From Methanobacteriota archaeon (GTDB taxonomy: Archaea > Halobacteriota > Methanocellia > Methanocellales > Methanocellaceae), in contig JAEZKS010000269.1 in the NCBI GenBank assembly GCA_023436075.1, positions 1-6,922 on the forward strand: a stretch of DNA of 6,922 nt. Direction: 5' to 3'. The position numbers and the translations under genes are program-made. Positions 5,059 to 6,922 of this stretch are shown one piece after another (position 1 is the first letter of the stretch; the number at the start of each line of letters is the position of its first letter). The notes below the pieces were generated by a model, which was not told where the DNA came from, made no database searches, and was given only the letters and a program-made list of their open reading frames with translations.

Positions 5059-5238
5059 TCAGCTCTTCCCGCCCTTGCGTCCGATGTCCTCGAAAAACTC
5101 GCTTCCATGTCGGACCGCCGTGCTCCGGCCGCCTCTTGCGCCTATCTCCCGATGGAAGCTGGTCCCATAGCGCTGTTTAGCCGTCCGCGCCGCTTTTCTC
5201 CCGCCTGCGACTCTGCCCGGGTCCTTGGCTGACGTCAT
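5059..5238 (-). CDS. KGG-repeat stress-type small protein (59 residues)
   Basis: Translated from ATG 5238 on the minus strand, this gives 59 residues ending in TGA at 5059. It is a small, very basic, glycine-rich hydrophilic protein. Two repeats are clear: RYGTSFHREIGARGG (23-37) and HGSEFFEDIGRKGG (44-57), with a degenerate half-repeat RVAGGRKAARTAK (9-21) before them. This is the pattern of the stress-induced KGG family (GsiB/Em-like, Pfam KGG), hydrophilin-type proteins linked to desiccation and general stress, predicted to be disordered and cytoplasmic. GGGAG five bases before the ATG is a strong ribosome site, and the frame's stop falls just after the second KGG motif. It converges with the aminotransferase gene (52-base gap) and diverges from the GlpB-like gene. 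It is easily missed because it is under 60 codons. Similar genes often occur in several copies per genome. Confidence 0.88.
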   Translation of the reverse strand: MTSAKDPGRVAGGRKAARTAKQRYGTSFHREIGARGGRSTAVRHGSEFFEDIGRKGGKS

Positions 5239-5289
5239 GATCTCTCCCGTAAAGCTTCGAGGACCGATGGCATAACGGTTCCCTGTGGA

Positions 5290-6339
5290 ATGCCCAAAAA
5301 GTACATCTTTCTCCCGTGCGCTTTTAGCTCTAGTGCAGCTATGACCACCGACATATTGCGTCTCGAATGTGACAACCTAGTGATTGGCTCCGGGCTGGCA
5401 GGCCTGACAGCCGCGCTACGGCTCCGGGGAAAGACCATCGTCGCGACGGCTGGCCTGGGCGCAACGGCCATGTCTGGCGGCGTCATGGCGTTGCCACAGG
5501 AGCGGGACCCGGAAGCGGAGCAATGGCTGGTTCAGACGCTGCGTGAGACGAGTTGCCCGTACCGGGAAGGATACTGTATGACCGATCGGCTTTCGATTCG
5601 CCGGGGCATGGTACAGGCGTCGATGGACTACAAGGACAGGCCTGTCATCATTTCACTCGACGGCCGGCCGTCAGGCAACATGGTCGCCATCGACGTGAAG
5701 CCTTTCGCCGGGCGCTCGTACCAGGAGATCGCCCATCTGATCGATACTGACGATAGTGTGCTGGAAGCGCTGGGCGCCGTGCTGTCCGATGCCGGCAGAG
5801 AGTGCTACCTGCTGCCGCCGGTGCTTGGCATATCGCGAGCCCAAGAAGTCCGCCGCAGGTTGGAACGGGCTACCGGTGCCAGTATTTACGAGTACGTGGC
5901 CGCTCCATCTGTTCTCGGCCTTCGTCTGGTACGGGCGCTGCGTGAGGTCGTCGATCGCAATGATGACATCACAGTGCTCGAAACCACCCGGATCGATTCA
6001 CTCAATAACGGGGCGACAGGGCACATGGGGACGAAAGGCAAGCGAGGCCTGCTGGTCCATGCTGCCCGCATTGTTATCGCCACAGGCGGGCCGTTTACAG
6101 GCTTCAGGGTCAGCGGAGACCGCGTCTATGAGCCACTGACTGGAATTGAAGTCGGCGATCTCGAAGCCGATCTCGGCCATGCCTTTGCAGCAGATCACCC
6201 GCTGATGTTCAAGGGCGTTGGCGTGCGACCGGCTGCTGGAACCGGGCCGGGCAGGACATGCGCAGCCGGGGCTGCTGCCATCGGGTTCGGACTGTACGAG
6301 GCCCTGGTGACCGGCTATCATGCAGGTGATGACCAATGA
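5290..6339 (+). CDS. glpB: GlpB-like FAD flavoprotein (anaerobic glycerol-3-phosphate dehydrogenase subunit B)
   Basis: The product is 349 residues from ATG 5290, or 332 from ATG 5341, which I find as likely: it places NLVIGSGLAGL, the FAD Rossmann GxGxxG (G33, G35, G38 in the longer numbering), near residue 12 as in the family. Neither start has a good ribosome site. The match to GlpB from memory of the E. coli protein includes GATAMSGGVMAL after the first domain (SSGSLDL in GlpB), APSVLGLRLVRAL (about 205-217; PPSVLGIRLQNQL), IVIATGGPFTG (about 260-270) and YEPLTGIEV (REPILGLDV). E. coli GlpB is about 419 residues, so this one is shorter, lacking part of the middle and the GSVLGGFD segment near the C-terminus. 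GlpB passes electrons from GlpA towards GlpC and quinone. Its last bases overlap the next gene by ATGA. Other members of this FAD-dependent family are possible. Confidence 0.8.
   Translation: MPKKYIFLPCAFSSSAAMTTDILRLECDNLVIGSGLAGLTAALRLRGKTIVATAGLGATAMSGGVMALPQERDPEAEQWLVQTLRETSCPYREGYCMTDRLSIRRGMVQASMDYKDRPVIISLDGRPSGNMVAIDVKPFAGRSYQEIAHLIDTDDSVLEALGAVLSDAGRECYLLPPVLGISRAQEVRRRLERATGASIYEYVAAPSVLGLRLVRALREVVDRNDDITVLETTRIDSLNNGATGHMGTKGKRGLLVHAARIVIATGGPFTGFRVSGDRVYEPLTGIEVGDLEADLGHAFAADHPLMFKGVGVRPAAGTGPGRTCAAGAAAIGFGLYEALVTGYHAGDDQ
6324..6330 (+). promoter_or_regulatory. Strong ribosome site for the GlpC-like gene
   Basis: AGGTGAT lies five bases before the ATG at 6336, within the last codons of the GlpB-like gene. 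This nearly perfect archaeal Shine-Dalgarno sequence fixes the start and supports translational coupling. Confidence 0.75.
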
Positions 6340-6922
6340 GCGAGGAAAAGTGCGTGAAGTGCGGCATCTGCGAGATGGTCTGCCCGTCCGAGCTTAGCGC
6401 CTTGCGTGCTCTCGACCTGGACCGTACCGGCCGTACCACCGGCGAGGTCGTCAACTGTACGACATGCAATCGCTGCGTAGCATCCTGCCCTGCGGGCGTC
6501 GGCATCACCAAAGCCATCGAGCGGATGCGCAACCCGCTAACGACGAAAGGCTACCAGGAAACGCTGGCTAACATTTCGACATACGGCGCTTCGATCGCGC
6601 CAACGAAACCCCTCGTAGTCGAGACGAAACATAGTAATGTGGCCTATTTCGCCGGATGCCTCACGAACTACCGTCTCCCCGATATCGCCGATGCCGTCGG
6701 CTACACACTGAGATACCTCGGCATAGAGTTCACCAGAATCCCTGAGGTATGTTGCGGATCGCCGCTGAACCGTATCGGGCGCTTCGACCTGGCAAAGCGG
6801 ATGCTGGAGAAGAACCTCGGCGCCCTGCGGACGCTGGGCGTGGAGACCGTAGTCACATCCTGCCCGGGCTGCACCTCGACGCTCATGGAGTATCAGAATG
6901 AGTTCGACGTGCTCCATTATCT
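6336..6922 (+). CDS. glpC: GlpC/HdrD-like iron-sulfur protein with CCG domain (3' part outside the window)
   Basis: The frame is open to the right edge; 195 residues are visible. The first part is a double ferredoxin domain: C6, C9, C12, C16P (CVKCGICEMVCP) and C41, C44, C47, C51P (CTTCNRCVASCP), each Cx2Cx2Cx3CP, for two [4Fe-4S] clusters. A CCG domain follows: FAGCLTNY (C108), then VCCGSPL (C139, C140), and SCPGC (C176, C179), a cysteine pattern shared with heterodisulfide reductase HdrD/HdrB and GlpC. No membrane segment is seen so far. ATGA overlap with the GlpB-like gene (6336-6339) shows an operon. GlpC in bacteria anchors and relays electrons from GlpAB to quinone; in methanogens the same architecture occurs in HdrD, which reduces the CoM-CoB heterodisulfide. 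The partner gene favours GlpC, but the window does not separate these roles. A second CCG motif should follow beyond the edge. Confidence 0.87.
   Translation, partial: MSEEKCVKCGICEMVCPSELSALRALDLDRTGRTTGEVVNCTTCNRCVASCPAGVGITKAIERMRNPLTTKGYQETLANISTYGASIAPTKPLVVETKHSNVAYFAGCLTNYRLPDIADAVGYTLRYLGIEFTRIPEVCCGSPLNRIGRFDLAKRMLEKNLGALRTLGVETVVTSCPGCTSTLMEYQNEFDVLHY

Noticed and set aside
4563..5108. Minus-strand frame of 181 codons
   Set aside because: Mostly antisense to the aminotransferase and overlaps the KGG gene in another frame; no family resemblance.
5293..5306. AAAAAGTACATC as promoter of the GlpB-like gene
   Set aside because: It would suit a start at ATG 5341 but is a poor TATA match and would lie inside the frame if ATG 5290 is used; not enough to list.

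Overview
The window looks like a piece of an archaeal chromosome, most likely a methanogen related to Methanocella. This is an inference from several signs: moderately GC-rich genes; Shine-Dalgarno sites of the AGGTGAT type; A/T-rich TATA-like boxes about 26 bases ahead of plausible transcript starts; a T-run rather than a hairpin-plus-T terminator after one operon; and the gene set (membrane-anchored thioredoxin with CcdA, GlpB/GlpC-type redox proteins, KGG stress protein). No rRNA, tRNA or CRISPR array was seen.

Layout. (1) 1-500: an unrecognised helical protein gene on +, ending in a short T-run, a perfect 12-bp hairpin and a 12-bp palindrome. (2) 501-926: a stretch with a doubtful two-helix membrane ORF of atypical codon use and short repeated DNA words. 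(3) 927-2486 on the minus strand: a thiol-redox operon, read as membrane-anchored thioredoxin-like protein, then CcdA four bases later, then a small one-helix membrane protein. (4) 2487-2882: a 396-base divergent intergenic region carrying promoter candidates and a dyad over the flavodoxin TATA-like box. (5) 2883-3350: a flavodoxin-fold protein on +. (6) 3356-3782: a 427-bp imperfect inverted repeat with two 179-base arms and a 69-base loop, built from degenerate CACGAA words; it starts five bases after the flavodoxin stop and ends about 50 bases before the TATA-like box of the next gene. (7) 3891-5006: a class I PLP aminotransferase on +. (8) 5059-5238 on the minus strand: a 59-residue KGG-repeat stress protein. 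(9) 5290-6922 on +: a GlpB-like flavoprotein overlapping by ATGA a GlpC/HdrD-like iron-sulfur protein that runs off the window.

How they work together. CcdA probably carries reducing equivalents across the membrane to the outward-facing thioredoxin-like protein, and the small membrane protein may assist. The GlpB-like and GlpC-like proteins should form a flavin-to-iron-sulfur electron transfer module; no GlpA catalytic subunit is visible in the window. The flavodoxin and aminotransferase look like independent single-gene units separated by the large inverted repeat. The most unusual items are that repeat, the very short KGG gene, and the GlpB/GlpC pair without a visible GlpA.
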